A stretch of 64,000 bases of DNA from Streptococcus sanguinis. GTDB lineage: Bacteria > Bacillota > Bacilli > Lactobacillales > Streptococcaceae. How positions within the stretch are numbered: position 1 is the stretch's first letter; each line of letters opens with the position of its first letter. The position numbers and the translations under genes are program-made. The DNA lies in contig NZ_JAKUVC010000005.1 of the NCBI RefSeq assembly GCF_026781265.1, forward strand, positions 1 through 64,000. Reading direction: 5' to 3'. This document shows positions 63,517 to 64,000 of the stretch, one piece after another. The notes beneath the pieces are model-generated. The model saw only the letters and a list, made by a program, of their open reading frames with translations. It did no database searches and was not told the origin of the DNA.

Positions 63517-64000
63517 ATTATTTAACTGGGTAAAAACTAATACAACCGTAAAAAGCAATTTATATATTCTTGGGATAGAATGCGTATTATGTTTTTTCAT
63601 GTTTATTGGGGATTTGGTGAAACCTTTACTAACTTGCACTGTATTAATATGGATTTGTATTTATTGGTATGTTTATCGATGTAACGATAAATTGACTCTA
63701 AAACAATTTTTATTTGGATATCAAGAACGTAATGATTTATATGGAAGCGATGCTTTTTTCTTTAAACTACTGTCAAGTGAATTTTTCAAAATCATAAAGA
63801 GTTATCCAATAACTATGGTATATATTTTATTTTGGTATCTACCTCTGGGTACTTTACAAAAATTTTGGGGTGCAATCAAATCAATTATTGAGATACTAAA
63901 CTTATTTGATATATTGGGTTTTCTCAATACGTTTGAGAATGGTATTGAATATTTAGCAAATATCTTAGTTCCATGTATGTTGGCTTATAAAGATGTAACA
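63488..64000 (+). CDS. Membrane protein of unknown function, truncated by window end
   Basis: An open frame from ATG 63488 (or TTG 63509) that overlaps the tatD 3' end and continues past position 64000 without a stop, at least 171 codons. Hydrophobic segments lie near ILGIECVLCFFMFIGDLV and LLTCTVLIWICIYWYVY, with further ones later. The sequence is very AT-rich compared with tatD, as often seen for acquired genes. I do not recognise a family. The ribosome site is weak, so the exact start is uncertain. Confidence 0.6.
   Translation, partial: MQRRCLGLDKLFNWVKTNTTVKSNLYILGIECVLCFFMFIGDLVKPLLTCTVLIWICIYWYVYRCNDKLTLKQFLFGYQERNDLYGSDAFFFKLLSSEFFKIIKSYPITMVYILFWYLPLGTLQKFWGAIKSIIEILNLFDILGFLNTFENGIEYLANILVPCMLAYKDVT

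Overview
The window is low-GC Firmicute DNA that reads as a chromosomal segment of an oral Streptococcus, most likely of the sanguinis/gordonii/cristatus group. This is inferred from gene content and order: a bifunctional glutathione synthetase (gshF), pgi followed by a complete gut/srl sorbitol operon, the acetylase-type lysine genes dapH-dapL, a patAB-type efflux pair, RNase J2, a RofA-like regulator beside an Asp23/Gls24 operon, and two CiaR-type csRNAs. No database search was possible, so names rest on recognised motifs and family knowledge.

Region 1-2070 is accessory DNA and the most unusual part. A TG-extended -10 box at the left edge precedes about 740 nt of ORF-free, hairpin-dense sequence that looks like a large structured RNA. 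It leads into a 52-codon ORF for a hydrophobic/basic peptide. Convergent to that ORF is a tandem 212-bp repeat (two full copies, one partial). Each full copy carries, on the minus strand, a consensus promoter and a short RNA ending in an intrinsic terminator. The 5' part of this RNA is complementary to the peptide's start codon and first codons (13 nt exact). The layout is that of a type I toxin-antitoxin system, with a peptide I do not recognise. A decayed IS200-like element follows.

Region 2073-8660 holds gshF (minus), purA, a csRNA, tadA, SRP RNA, three hairpin repeats and pgi. Region 8700-14050 is the sorbitol PTS operon with its PRD regulator, with a cre-like site over its promoter. Region 14150-17110 has a two-component system and a PepSY-domain protein. 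Region 17150-22520 has dapH, dapL, 5-formyl-THF cyclo-ligase and a rhomboid protease, convergent with gpsA-galU. Region 22600-27180 has patA-patB, a class I amidotransferase and a second csRNA. Region 27287-31324 runs NUDIX, dUTPase, three small enzymes and radA, which apparently starts at ATC. Region 31440-35330 has two AIM24-like genes, a carbonic anhydrase and an ABC permease/ATPase pair without a binding protein.

Region 35520-40460 is a stress block: a RofA-like regulator divergent from glsB-amaP-DUF2273-asp23-csbD, then a DUF389 membrane protein. Region 40460-43850 is a second accessory patch: a cre/promoter unit driving an ORF-less transcript, a secreted protein interrupted by an amber codon, a zinc-ribbon membrane protein and a decayed partial copy of it. 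Region 44080-56060 is largely housekeeping: rnjB, estA, gltX, argGH, rnpA-yidC-jag and rpmH, with two lipoproteins that share a C-terminal domain. Region 56070-64000 has a WYL-type regulator divergent from a PNPOx-like gene, a tag gene lacking a start codon, a DUF4153/XRE/DUF2975 operon, an ArsR-type regulator with an MFS transporter, tatD and a membrane protein cut by the window edge.
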